Shown here one piece after another: positions 53,938 to 62,465 of a stretch of DNA of 64,000 nucleotides (position 1 is its first letter; the number at the start of each line of letters is the position of its first letter). The position numbers were made by a program, and so were the translations under genes. The notes below the pieces were generated by a model. It did not search any database, was not told the DNA's origin, and was given only the letters and a program-made list of their open reading frames with translations. The DNA is taken from the NCBI GenBank assembly GCA_942493145.1, contig OW818679.1, positions 3,658,001 through 3,722,000 on the forward strand, in the 5' to 3' direction. Source of the stretch: ENR-C20 sp942493145. GTDB lineage: Bacteria; Bacillota; Clostridia; Acetivibrionales; DTU013.

Positions 53938-54825
53938 ATGAAAAAGAAAATAGCGCAAGTATCGGCAGTAATCATTGTTTTAGCAATAATAATTGTTGCC
54001 GCAGCCAGTGTATATGTAGTTCCGGAAAATGAATATGCCTGTACCGTCAGGTTTGCAAAGATAATATCAACAAATGAATCACCGGGCATTTATCTGAAGA
54101 CTCCCTTTGTGGACAGCATAAGGAAATTCCCGAAAGCAATAATGTATTATGATATCTCGCCATCTGAGGTTCTGACGGCCGACAAGCAGAATATGACGGT
54201 AGACAGCTATGTGCTGTGGCGCATAACAGAACCGCTGAAGTTCTTTCAGACACTGGGCAGTGTAGGTGTAGCCGAGGAACGTCTGGATGCATTGACATAC
54301 AACGCTTTCAAAAACGTTATGGGTACACTTCCCCAGCAAAAGATTATTAATGAAGATAACGCATCTGAAAGAAATGACATTTATGCCGGTATTACAACCA
54401 ACGTTGCTACCATCGCCTTGAACTACGGAATTGAAGTGGTAGACGTTAAAATAAAGAGGTTTGATCTTCCTGAGGCAAATGAGCAGGCAGTATACGGGCG
54501 CATGATTTCCGAGCGTAACCAGATAGCGGAGAAATACGCTGCCGACGGTGAGTATGAGGCCTCCATTGTACGAAATGATGTCGACAAGCAAGTGGATATC
54601 ATAGTCTCAAACGCCAAGGCGAAAGCTGCAAAAATTGAAGCTGAGGGCGAACAGGAATATATGAGGATGCTTGCAGCGGCATATAACACGGACGACAAAC
54701 GGAATTTTTATGAATATATGCTTGCGCTTGACGCGCTCGAAGCATCCCTTGATGGAGAGAACAAGACCGTTATACTCGGAAGTGATTCACTTCTGGCGAA
54801 GCTGCTTATCAATCCATTGAAATAA
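53938..54825 (+). CDS. hflC: FtsH protease modulator HflC
   Basis: 295 aa. N-terminal membrane helix (VSAVIIVLAIIIVAAASVYVV), SPFH domain (VRFAKIISTNESPGIYLKTPFVDSI), KRFDLPEANEQAVYGRMISERNQIAEKYAADGEYEA, typical of HflC, and a coiled-coil tail. Starts one base after hflK, so the two are translationally coupled. A strong terminator follows. Confidence 0.94.
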   Translation: MKKKIAQVSAVIIVLAIIIVAAASVYVVPENEYACTVRFAKIISTNESPGIYLKTPFVDSIRKFPKAIMYYDISPSEVLTADKQNMTVDSYVLWRITEPLKFFQTLGSVGVAEERLDALTYNAFKNVMGTLPQQKIINEDNASERNDIYAGITTNVATIALNYGIEVVDVKIKRFDLPEANEQAVYGRMISERNQIAEKYAADGEYEASIVRNDVDKQVDIIVSNAKAKAAKIEAEGEQEYMRMLAAAYNTDDKRNFYEYMLALDALEASLDGENKTVILGSDSLLAKLLINPLK

Positions 54826-54854
54826 TAATCCCACGCGAACAGAACCGATATGTG

Positions 54855-54915
54855 AAAAGCTCCCCTCCGGCAGACAGATTTACTTTTTTAATCTGTTATC
54901 CGGAGGGGAGCTTTT
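54855..54915. terminator. Bidirectional terminator between hflC and the amidase gene
   Basis: AAAAGCTCCCCTCCGG (54855-54870) is the exact complement of CCGGAGGGGAGCTTTT (54900-54915), with inner ACAGATT/AATCTGT pairing. It serves the convergent genes on both sides. Confidence 0.9.
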
Positions 54916-54921
54916 AAAAAG

Positions 54922-56367
54922 CTATCCACACTCGCCCAGCGCCTGAATAACGGCATCACAAAGTGCTTCTGCCGCTTTTTGCCTGAAGTCCTCTTTCAGC
55001 AGGTTTTCCCTATCGTCCTTGTTGTCAATAAAGCCGATTTCTGCAAGTGCGGCAGGCATTTCCGTCTTATTAAGAACAACAAGATTAGGCCTGGGAACCA
55101 GTTCTCCGTCTACAGTCCCCAATTCACTAACCAGCTTATCCTGTATGGTCTGGGCAAATATCTTGCTGGTATATTGTCCGGCTTCAGCATCAGATGGATA
55201 ATAAAGCGTTTCTGTGCCTTTTGAGGTCTGATCGTTCGCATTGTTGTGGATGCTGAGAAACAAATCTGCATTAAGGCTGTTTGCTATATATGCTCTATCA
55301 TGTAAATCAACATAAGAATCATCTGTCCGTGTCATATATGTTTTGATATTCTGGTTATTAAGCAATGTGTTCAGCCTTGTGGCAATATCCAGATTAAGAT
55401 CCTTTTCCAGAACGTTTCCGTATACCGCACCCGGATCAGTGCCTCCATGCCCCGCATCAATGACAACCAATCTGTCTGCCAGGCTGACGATATCTCCTCT
55501 ATCCACATCATCGCCACGGCTCGGTTCGCTTAATATCTCTTCGGGTGCGCTTACATAAAGAACCAGCTGTTTGTCCACCAGTTTTGCCTGATATTCCGAT
55601 TTCCCCGTTAAATCAAGTACCACCCTCGAATTGGTTTCATCATACTGTGCATATCTGACGCTTTCGACATATGTACCGCTAATGTCCAGCTTCTGCTGTG
55701 TTGATGGTGCGTTTGTATCCTGAATATCAACAATAATACGATCCGGAGATGAAAGTCTGAAGATGTTGTATTCTTTTGTACCGTTCTTTTTGTCATCCAA
55801 ATCAACTGAGATGTCGTCTGTGGCATTGCCCTTTATGAAACTGATAATATCCTCAATGCTATTCAGGCTACTATTGGATTGTGTTTGTATGGCATTATCC
55901 ATATGGTCAAGAGTTATAAGTAATTTGTCAGGAAACCAGCCAACCTTCATATTGAGCTGTTCACCAACAAACCGCAGCGGCAGCATGGTCCTTCCGTTGA
56001 TGATCCTGGCCGGGACATCCAGAGTAACCGATTTTCCATTTACATCAACATTTGTGTCGTTGATTTTTAATTTCATTACAGTATTCTCCAGGCTGACGGT
56101 AACCTTTTGGGCGGAACTATCCCAGTCAACAACGGCACCCATCTTTTCAAATACAGCTCTTGCAGGTACCAAGGTCCTGTCGTTGATGATTACTGGAGGT
56201 TCATCTGTAACAATTGGCTCACCATCCAGTTTAAGATTGTAAATATCTCCGGTATAGTAATGGACTGCCCCATCATATGTGAGTTTTAAGGCTTCTGCAT
56301 TGACCGGTAAGGACAGTAAGGTGAGAATGGATGTGATCAGTACACAAAATACAATTAACTTTTTCAT
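54922..56367 (-). CDS. N-acetylmuramoyl-L-alanine amidase with copper-amine-oxidase-N and AMIN domains
   Basis: 481 aa from the ATG at 56367 (GAGG seven bases upstream). A signal peptide (LIVFCVLITSILTLLSLPVNA) is followed by a Cu-amine-oxidase-N1 type domain (NDRTLVPARAVFEKMGAVVDWDSS), an AMIN domain (DRIIVDIQDTNA) and an Amidase_3 domain. The zinc and catalytic residues lie in VIDAGHGGTDPG, LEKDLNLDIA, SIHNN and ALAEIGFIDN. It cleaves the amide between muramic acid and L-Ala in peptidoglycan, for wall turnover or cell separation. Confidence 0.95.
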   Translation of the reverse strand: MKKLIVFCVLITSILTLLSLPVNAEALKLTYDGAVHYYTGDIYNLKLDGEPIVTDEPPVIINDRTLVPARAVFEKMGAVVDWDSSAQKVTVSLENTVMKLKINDTNVDVNGKSVTLDVPARIINGRTMLPLRFVGEQLNMKVGWFPDKLLITLDHMDNAIQTQSNSSLNSIEDIISFIKGNATDDISVDLDDKKNGTKEYNIFRLSSPDRIIVDIQDTNAPSTQQKLDISGTYVESVRYAQYDETNSRVVLDLTGKSEYQAKLVDKQLVLYVSAPEEILSEPSRGDDVDRGDIVSLADRLVVIDAGHGGTDPGAVYGNVLEKDLNLDIATRLNTLLNNQNIKTYMTRTDDSYVDLHDRAYIANSLNADLFLSIHNNANDQTSKGTETLYYPSDAEAGQYTSKIFAQTIQDKLVSELGTVDGELVPRPNLVVLNKTEMPAALAEIGFIDNKDDRENLLKEDFRQKAAEALCDAVIQALGECG

Positions 56368-56503
56368 AAGTACGCCTCGTTGTGTGAAGTAGTCAGGTTT
56401 ATTTTTAGTCAATCATATTTTCGGCATTAATTGACTCTTTACCTTCCAAGTCATCAAGGCTTAATACTATTGTAATAAAACTATAAAAAAGATTTAGGTG
56501 ACA

Positions 56504-56543
56504 AAAATGCTCCCTCTCAAAAAAAGCTAAGAGGGAGCATTTT
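56504..56543 (-). terminator. Terminator of the hydrogenase operon
   Basis: AAAATGCTCCCTCT at 56504-56517 pairs exactly with AGAGGGAGCATTTT at 56530-56543; minus-strand T residues follow. It lies 47 nt beyond the HydA stop. Confidence 0.88.
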
Positions 56544-56590
56544 ATTATTACTTCATTCTCAAATCCCTTCATTCACCGTACTACTTACCT

Positions 56591-58393
56591 TCACTCATCA
56601 CAATGGCACCCGACCAACTCATTATACAAACCGCGTTTCACATAATGGGTATGGAGCAGCTCGTGTGAAAGGTGTCCGTTCGGCTCGCCCAGGAATTCCG
56701 CATAAAGCTGGTTTACATCGGGATTCTCGTGGGACTTCCTCATAGGTTTGCCTTCATCCTCGCGATAGAGCGCAGCCGCACGTTTAATGCGGTAGTCCTC
56801 ATCCTTGGGACGGGGCTGTCCTCCGCCGTTGATGCAACCGCCCGGGCAGCCCATCACTTCAATAAAGTGATAAGGCGACTTTCCGTCAGCGATCTCACGC
56901 ATAAGGATGCTGGCGCCTTCAAGGCCGCTGGTTACTGCTATATTCACTGTAACACCCTCAAGGTGCTTATATTGTGGCAGTGTCTTTTGTATCAGGATAG
57001 ATGCCGTCTTGATTTGGTCCTGGCCGACAATCGGTGTAACATGAAGGCCCTCAAACGGCAGTTCTTCGCCAGTTACAAGCTCATAAACAGTCCTCAGCGC
57101 TGCTTCCATAACACCGCCGGTAACTCCAAAGATATCAGCGGCGCCGGTGGAAAGGCCCAAAGGCTTGTCAAATGTCCCATCCGGCAGTGAGAGAAAATCG
57201 ATACCTGAGGATTTTATCATACGCGCCAGCTCGCGGGTGGTAACCACCGCATCCACGTCACGGATGCCTTCCACTTCCATTTCCGGGCGCTGGATCTCAT
57301 ATTTTTTAGCTGTACATGGCATTACCGAAACAACAAACATGTCTTCCGGCCTGACACCTATCTTTTGGGCATAGTAACTTTTGATCATCGCACCCATCAT
57401 GGTGTGTGGGCTCTTACAGGAAGAAAGATGGTCCAGCTCCCCGGGGAATTGATGTTCCACGTGCTTGATCCAGCCCGGCGAGCAACTTGTAATCATGGGC
57501 AGCACTGCTTTCTCATCTGATCCGGTCAAAACCGCATTCAGCCGTCCCAACAGCTCAGTGCCCTCCTCTATAATAGTAAGGTCGGCAGTGAAATCAGTAT
57601 CAAATACATCGTCAAATCCAAGTTCATGAAGGGCGGAAGCCATCTTGCCCGTCACAAGCGTACCGGCTTCAAGACCGAACTCCTCACCCAGCGCAGCGCG
57701 AACTGCAGGTGCAACCTGAACTACAACCCTTTTCTTCGGATCCTCCAGCGCCTTCCATACCGGTGTCATACCATTGGTCTCCTGGAGTGCGCCAGTAGGG
57801 CAAACCACGGTACATTGGCCGCACATTGCGCAGTCGGTGCTGTTCAGGGGCAGCCCCATGGCAGGGCTGATTACTGTTTCAAAGCCGCGGTTCTGGGCAT
57901 TGATGGCACCAACATGCTGGATTTTGTTACATATGGTGACACATCGGCGGCAGAGCACGCATTTTGTTGTATCCCTGGTGATCGAAGGTGAAATATCAAT
58001 TTTAGATTGCAGCATTTCACCTCGGAACCGGCTATCGGTAATCCCCATATCATAGCCAAGCGACTGCAGCTCGCAGTTCATATTCCTGTTACAGCTCAGG
58101 CAGTCCTTCGGATGGTCGGAGAGCAGCAGTTCATAAAGTACCTTGCGTGCTGCGCGGACCTTCGGGGAATTGGTGGAGACCACCATTCCCGACTTCGCCT
58201 TTACCAAACAGGACGGCTGCAGGTTTTTCATGCCTTCCACCTCAACAACACATATCCTGCAGGAACCATATGTATGAATATCTTTCAGGTGGCACAGACT
58301 TGGTATCTTTATATTCGCACTACCTGCCGCCTCCATGATCGTACTTCCCTCAGGCGCAGTAATCTGCACACCGTTTATATTTAAATTCATCAT
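56591..58393 (-). CDS. hydA: [FeFe] hydrogenase catalytic subunit HydA
   Basis: 600 aa. It interconverts H2 with protons and electrons. N-terminal [2Fe-2S] (Cys34, 45, 48, 62), a His-Cys [4Fe-4S] (His94, Cys98, 101, 107) and two [4Fe-4S] (Cys145-155 and 188-198) wire electrons to the H-cluster. H-cluster motifs are TSCSPGW (303-308 region), MPCTAKKYE (Cys360) and EVMGCPGGCINGGG (Cys516, Cys520). The first motif has Ser305 where most enzymes have a second Cys (TSCCPGW). RBS GGAGG is 8 nt before the first ATG. It starts one to two bases after the HydB-like gene, forming the operon HydC-HydB-HydA. Confidence 0.96.
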   Translation of the reverse strand: MMNLNINGVQITAPEGSTIMEAAGSANIKIPSLCHLKDIHTYGSCRICVVEVEGMKNLQPSCLVKAKSGMVVSTNSPKVRAARKVLYELLLSDHPKDCLSCNRNMNCELQSLGYDMGITDSRFRGEMLQSKIDISPSITRDTTKCVLCRRCVTICNKIQHVGAINAQNRGFETVISPAMGLPLNSTDCAMCGQCTVVCPTGALQETNGMTPVWKALEDPKKRVVVQVAPAVRAALGEEFGLEAGTLVTGKMASALHELGFDDVFDTDFTADLTIIEEGTELLGRLNAVLTGSDEKAVLPMITSCSPGWIKHVEHQFPGELDHLSSCKSPHTMMGAMIKSYYAQKIGVRPEDMFVVSVMPCTAKKYEIQRPEMEVEGIRDVDAVVTTRELARMIKSSGIDFLSLPDGTFDKPLGLSTGAADIFGVTGGVMEAALRTVYELVTGEELPFEGLHVTPIVGQDQIKTASILIQKTLPQYKHLEGVTVNIAVTSGLEGASILMREIADGKSPYHFIEVMGCPGGCINGGGQPRPKDEDYRIKRAAALYREDEGKPMRKSHENPDVNQLYAEFLGEPNGHLSHELLHTHYVKRGLYNELVGCHCDE

Positions 58394-58395
58394 GA

Positions 58396-61300
58396 TTATA
58401 TCCTCCTATCGCAGTGCAGGCATCGCAACGCCTCGCCCATCGCGTCCAGTTTGTGGAAGCCGCAGGCTACTTCCCTGAAGTTACCGGCCCTATCCTTGGG
58501 CTCCAGTTCCCTGACCGCGAAGCGCATATGCGGTTCTGTAACTTCCAGGTCACCGATTAACGGAATTTCGATTTCTTCACCCTTATTCAGTTCTCCCGTA
58601 CCACCGAGGTATTTGTCTATGTTCACTGCGGCGCGCTTTCCGTCGGCGATGGCGGAAATCACAACACTCGAACCCCAGGGATTCGCATCCCCTCCGGCAA
58701 ACACACCTTTACGTGAAGTCTCGGAGGTGAATTTATTAATGTCAAGATGTCCCTTGTCGGTAACCTTTATATTGGTGACACCACTGAAATCCCTGTCCAT
58801 GACCTGATTAATGGCTGTAATGACACCATCGCATCCGATTACAAATTCTGATCCCTTAACACGTTCGGATATACGGCGTCCATCCCTGTCAAAACCGTCA
58901 AGGCTGGTGCGTATGCATTTTATGCCAAAGACTTTTCCGTCCTTGTCGAGGATGGATACCGGTGCCGCAAGTGGTATGATTTCTATGCCCTCATCCTTGG
59001 CTGCAGTAACTTCCTCTTTATTTGCAGGCATTTCAGCTTCGGAGCGCCTGTACAGCACTGTCACTTCCGTCGCTCCAAGCCGCACCGCGGTTCTCGCCAC
59101 ATCAATGGCCGTACTGCCACCTCCGACCACAACCATCCTTTTTGGAACACTGCGGTCCTGGTTAAGTCCAACGCGGCGCAGGAATCCAAGCCCGCTTTCA
59201 ACACCACTGAGCGAATCATTGGGCACCCCCAGCAGCGGGGATTTTTGCGTTCCTATTGCTACATAAACTGCATCGGAATCTTTATGTATCTTTTCAAATT
59301 CTACATTGTCCACCCTTGTGTTCAGATGTATCTTTACGCCGGAAGCCTCAATGGCGCTGATCTCTTTTGCAAGCACCTCCTTGGGCAGACGGAACTCCGG
59401 AATACCCCAATAGATTACGCCTCCGGGTACTGATTCCGCTTCAAAGACATCCACCTCATGGCCGAGATGCGCCAGATAATATGCGCAGGTAAGCCCAGAA
59501 GGTCCTGAACCTATTATAGACACGCGCTTCCCGGTGGAAGGACGCGACTTCACCAACGGTATGTTGTATTCGTCACGCAGGGCATAGTCTCCGATAAACC
59601 TTTTCAACGAACAGATGGAAAGTGCCTCGTCGACCTGCGAACGGCGGCAGTAATTCTCACATTGATGGGTACAGACACGGCCACAAACCGCAGGGAAAGG
59701 ATTTTCCTGCCGTATCAGCTGATAAGCTTCGCCTATGCGGCCTGCCGCCAGAAGCGACATATAGCCGGGTACATTGACATGGGCCGGGCATGCATTCATA
59801 CATGGTGAAGTCAGCAGATTTGCACATACCCCAGACGAACAATGCTTGTCGTGTATGTGGGTCTCATATTCATCACGGAAATACTTTATTGTTGAAAGGA
59901 CAGGGTTCGGCGCTGTCTGGCCCAGACCGCACATGGCAGTCTGGCTCAAGGTGCGTGCCAGATCCTCAAGCAGCTCTATATCGCCTTCCTCGCCTTTTCC
60001 TTCGGTGATCCTTTCAAGAATCTCCAGCATCCTTTTGGTTCCAACACGGCATGGAAGGCATTTTCCGCAGGATTCATCCTTGATGAAATCCAGAAAGTAC
60101 CGGGCAGTATCAACCATACAAGTGTCTTCGTTCATAACTATCAGCCCGCCGGATCCCATAATGGCGCCCAGCTGGGAGAGGGATTCATAATCCACCGTGG
60201 TATTGAGATGCGCTATAGTAAGACAGCCTCCCGATGGTCCGCCCGATTGGATGGCTTTAAACTTTTTGCCGCCGGGTATACCACCACCAAGCTTGAAAAT
60301 GATATCGCCCAGAGTTATGCCGATGGGAACTTCGATGATACCTGCATTGACTATATTCCCTGCCAGCGCAAATACCTTCGTGCCGGCACTCTTTTCAGTT
60401 CCAAATCCCCGGTACCATTTTGCACCTTTCAGGATTATGGGAGCAATGTTTGCAAGTGTCTCTACATTGTTAATTATGGTCGGGCATCCGTACAGCCCGC
60501 TTTCAAACGGGAACGGGGGCTTCTGCTCAGGTTCGCCGCGCCTGCCCTCAATGGATGCAAGAAGCGAGGTTTCCTCGCCGCATACAAATGCGCCGGCTCC
60601 GATACGTATTTCAAGATCGAAAGAGAAGGAACTGCCGAGTATGTTTTCCCCCAGCAACCCGGCCTTGCGGGCTTGATCGATTGCATTGGAAAGTCGCTCC
60701 ACTGCAAGTGGATATTCTGCACGTACGTAAACAAAACCGCGGGAAGCCCCGATTGAATATCCGCCGATCATCATTCCTTCAATAATACTATGCGGGTCTC
60801 CTTCGAGGACGCTGCGGTCCATGAATGCTCCAGGGTCTCCTTCATCTGCATTACAAACTATATATTTCGATCCATTGGTTGACTTTGCTTTAAAGCCTGC
60901 CTCCCACTTCACACCGGTCGGGAAACCAGCGCCGCCGCGTCCGCGCAATCCTGAAGCCTTTACCTCTTCAATTACTTCGGCGGGCTCCATAGCAAGTGCT
61001 TTAGCAATGGAAAAATAGCCGTCTCTTGAAATATATGCTTCGATGGAACCGTATTCCATTTGTCCGCAATTGCGCAACACTATACGCGTCTGGTCCTTGA
61101 AGAAGCTTATATCTTTAAATCTCGGTATATGCCTTTCCTCAGTCGTATCATAATATGTATATTTTTCACAGATTTCGCCGCCGATCAGGTGATCCGCCAC
61201 AATTTCTCCGACTTTTTCCGGGGTCATGGACGTGTAGAAAATACCGCCCGGTTCTACCAGAAGAACAGGACCGACAGCGCATATGCCCATGCATCCGGTG

Positions 61301-61500
61301 ACATTCACCTGCACTGCTTCAGAAAGCCCATGTGACTCAAGCGATGCCGTCAATGCCTTGACCACTGCCCCACAGTTAGATGAAACGCAGCCTGCTCCTC
61401 CGCATACAAGCACTTTCCACTTGCATTTTTCTTGTTCAGCTATATATTCCAAACGGATTTCTTCCAGACCCGAAATATTATAAACCATCTTATTTGGCAT
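58396..61500 (-). CDS. hydB: HydB/NuoF-like hydrogenase subunit fused to a GltD/NfnB-like NADPH oxidoreductase
   Basis: 1034 aa from the ATG at 61500 (GAGG 9 nt upstream), overlapping HydC by 11 nt. Residues 1-90 hold a thioredoxin-like [2Fe-2S] (Cys33, 38, 43, 70, 74). The NuoF part has GRGGAGFP (187-194), NADEGDPGAF (217-226) for FMN/NADH and SCGKCLPCR plus Cys524 for [4Fe-4S]. Where HydB normally ends in a 2[4Fe-4S] ferredoxin domain, this protein runs straight into a GltD-like module: CMNACPAHVNVPGYM, VCGRVC and CENYC cysteines (567-618), FAD loop IIGSGPSGL (672-680), NADPH site VVGGGSTAIDVA with YRRSEAEMPA, and FAGGDA (935-939). It should link NADH and NADPH/FAD chemistry to the hydrogenase. 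Confidence 0.93.
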   Translation of the reverse strand: MPNKMVYNISGLEEIRLEYIAEQEKCKWKVLVCGGAGCVSSNCGAVVKALTASLESHGLSEAVQVNVTGCMGICAVGPVLLVEPGGIFYTSMTPEKVGEIVADHLIGGEICEKYTYYDTTEERHIPRFKDISFFKDQTRIVLRNCGQMEYGSIEAYISRDGYFSIAKALAMEPAEVIEEVKASGLRGRGGAGFPTGVKWEAGFKAKSTNGSKYIVCNADEGDPGAFMDRSVLEGDPHSIIEGMMIGGYSIGASRGFVYVRAEYPLAVERLSNAIDQARKAGLLGENILGSSFSFDLEIRIGAGAFVCGEETSLLASIEGRRGEPEQKPPFPFESGLYGCPTIINNVETLANIAPIILKGAKWYRGFGTEKSAGTKVFALAGNIVNAGIIEVPIGITLGDIIFKLGGGIPGGKKFKAIQSGGPSGGCLTIAHLNTTVDYESLSQLGAIMGSGGLIVMNEDTCMVDTARYFLDFIKDESCGKCLPCRVGTKRMLEILERITEGKGEEGDIELLEDLARTLSQTAMCGLGQTAPNPVLSTIKYFRDEYETHIHDKHCSSGVCANLLTSPCMNACPAHVNVPGYMSLLAAGRIGEAYQLIRQENPFPAVCGRVCTHQCENYCRRSQVDEALSICSLKRFIGDYALRDEYNIPLVKSRPSTGKRVSIIGSGPSGLTCAYYLAHLGHEVDVFEAESVPGGVIYWGIPEFRLPKEVLAKEISAIEASGVKIHLNTRVDNVEFEKIHKDSDAVYVAIGTQKSPLLGVPNDSLSGVESGLGFLRRVGLNQDRSVPKRMVVVGGGSTAIDVARTAVRLGATEVTVLYRRSEAEMPANKEEVTAAKDEGIEIIPLAAPVSILDKDGKVFGIKCIRTSLDGFDRDGRRISERVKGSEFVIGCDGVITAINQVMDRDFSGVTNIKVTDKGHLDINKFTSETSRKGVFAGGDANPWGSSVVISAIADGKRAAVNIDKYLGGTGELNKGEEIEIPLIGDLEVTEPHMRFAVRELEPKDRAGNFREVACGFHKLDAMGEALRCLHCDRRI

Positions 61501-62047
61501 CTTCATCACCCTCTTTCTGGTAATAGCGGGCCAATATCGTTTCCAGCTTGTCAGGATTGACCTGCTTGTAGACGACATTGTCAATGGACATGGCAGGCGC
61601 AAGACCGCAGGCTCCTATACAGCGCGCTACCTCGAAGGTGAATTTGCGGTCTTTTGTAGTATCGCCGACATTGACCTCCAGCAGCTTTTGCAGCCTTTCT
61701 ATGATCCTCTTTCCGCCGCGGACATAGCAAGCTGTTCCCAGACAAACGCGGATGGTATGCTCGCCCCGTGGTTGGGTTGAGAAGAAGGAATAGAAGGTGA
61801 CAACTCCCGATACTTCTGAAAGTGGTATAGACAGGGTATCAGCGATGATTTTCTGTACCTCGATGGGAAGATATCCATAAATGCCCTGTGCCATATGAAG
61901 GACCTGTATAAGGCTTCCTTCCTTGCCCTTGTATTCTTTGGCCAGGTCGGCAATGCGCCGGATAAGAACTTCATTTTCATCATCGTCTGCATCACAGCAG
62001 CAGCAAGCACTTGCATTTGCTTTTGCAAGTTCTTTATTGTTTTCCAT
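61490..62047 (-). CDS. hydC: Hydrogenase/NADH-dehydrogenase subunit HydC (NuoE-like, thioredoxin-like [2Fe-2S])
   Basis: 185 aa. The NuoE-type domain has its [2Fe-2S] ligands at Cys102, 107, 143 and 147 (CLGTACYVRGG and ARCIGACGLAP), and the helical N-terminal part IQVLHMAQGIYGYLP. The extreme N-terminus carries four consecutive cysteines (Cys15-18) in an acidic tail, which is unusual. RBS AAGGGGG precedes the ATG. First gene of the HydC-HydB-HydA operon, overlapping the next by 11 nt. Confidence 0.93.
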   Translation of the reverse strand: MENNKELAKANASACCCCDADDDENEVLIRRIADLAKEYKGKEGSLIQVLHMAQGIYGYLPIEVQKIIADTLSIPLSEVSGVVTFYSFFSTQPRGEHTIRVCLGTACYVRGGKRIIERLQKLLEVNVGDTTKDRKFTFEVARCIGACGLAPAMSIDNVVYKQVNPDKLETILARYYQKEGDEDAK

Positions 62048-62465
62048 TTAATTACCCCCTTGTAGCAACTCTAAATTGCTTTTTCTCTATATGAAATTTA
62101 TTATGGAATGTATGCAACTACCGGCATGTATGTCTTATATATGTATGCCTTCCAGAATAAACAAAACCAGAATACACTATATGCAAACGCCAAGTAAATA
62201 AAAGTTATCCGATAAACGAAATTGTATTAATGCAGGAACAAACTTGCGAAGTTGCAAAAACAAATTGTTGACTAAAACAGGAATCTTTTTAGTATATGCC
62301 TCTAACTTTGACAATTCTATGACAGGGTTGTATTTCAGGGGTCCTGTCTTTTTTGCCAAATAAAAAGAAAATTAGCAATAATAATTGCTATTTGTTTGGA
62401 ATTTCTGATAACTTTGATAAATCCATAACAGGGGGGGATTCAGCTATGGTTTGTCAAACCCTACT
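62048..62465. other. Intergenic region between the hydrogenase and dehydrogenase operons
   Basis: 418 nt with no gene recognised. It holds the hydrogenase promoter region, a plus-strand hairpin GACAGG (62321-62326) with CCTGTC (62343-62348) and T6, and a near-repeat: AACTTTGACAATTC...ACAGGG at 62304-62327 and AACTTTGATAAATC...ACAGGG at 62410-62433. A terminator for the dehydrogenase operon lies at 62373-62390. Confidence 0.5.
62373..62390 (-). terminator. Likely terminator of the zinc dehydrogenase operon
   Basis: TAGCAATAATAATTGCTA is a short hairpin; on the minus strand it is followed by a T-rich tract (AATTTTCTTTTT). It lies 76 nt past the dehydrogenase stop. Confidence 0.55.
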
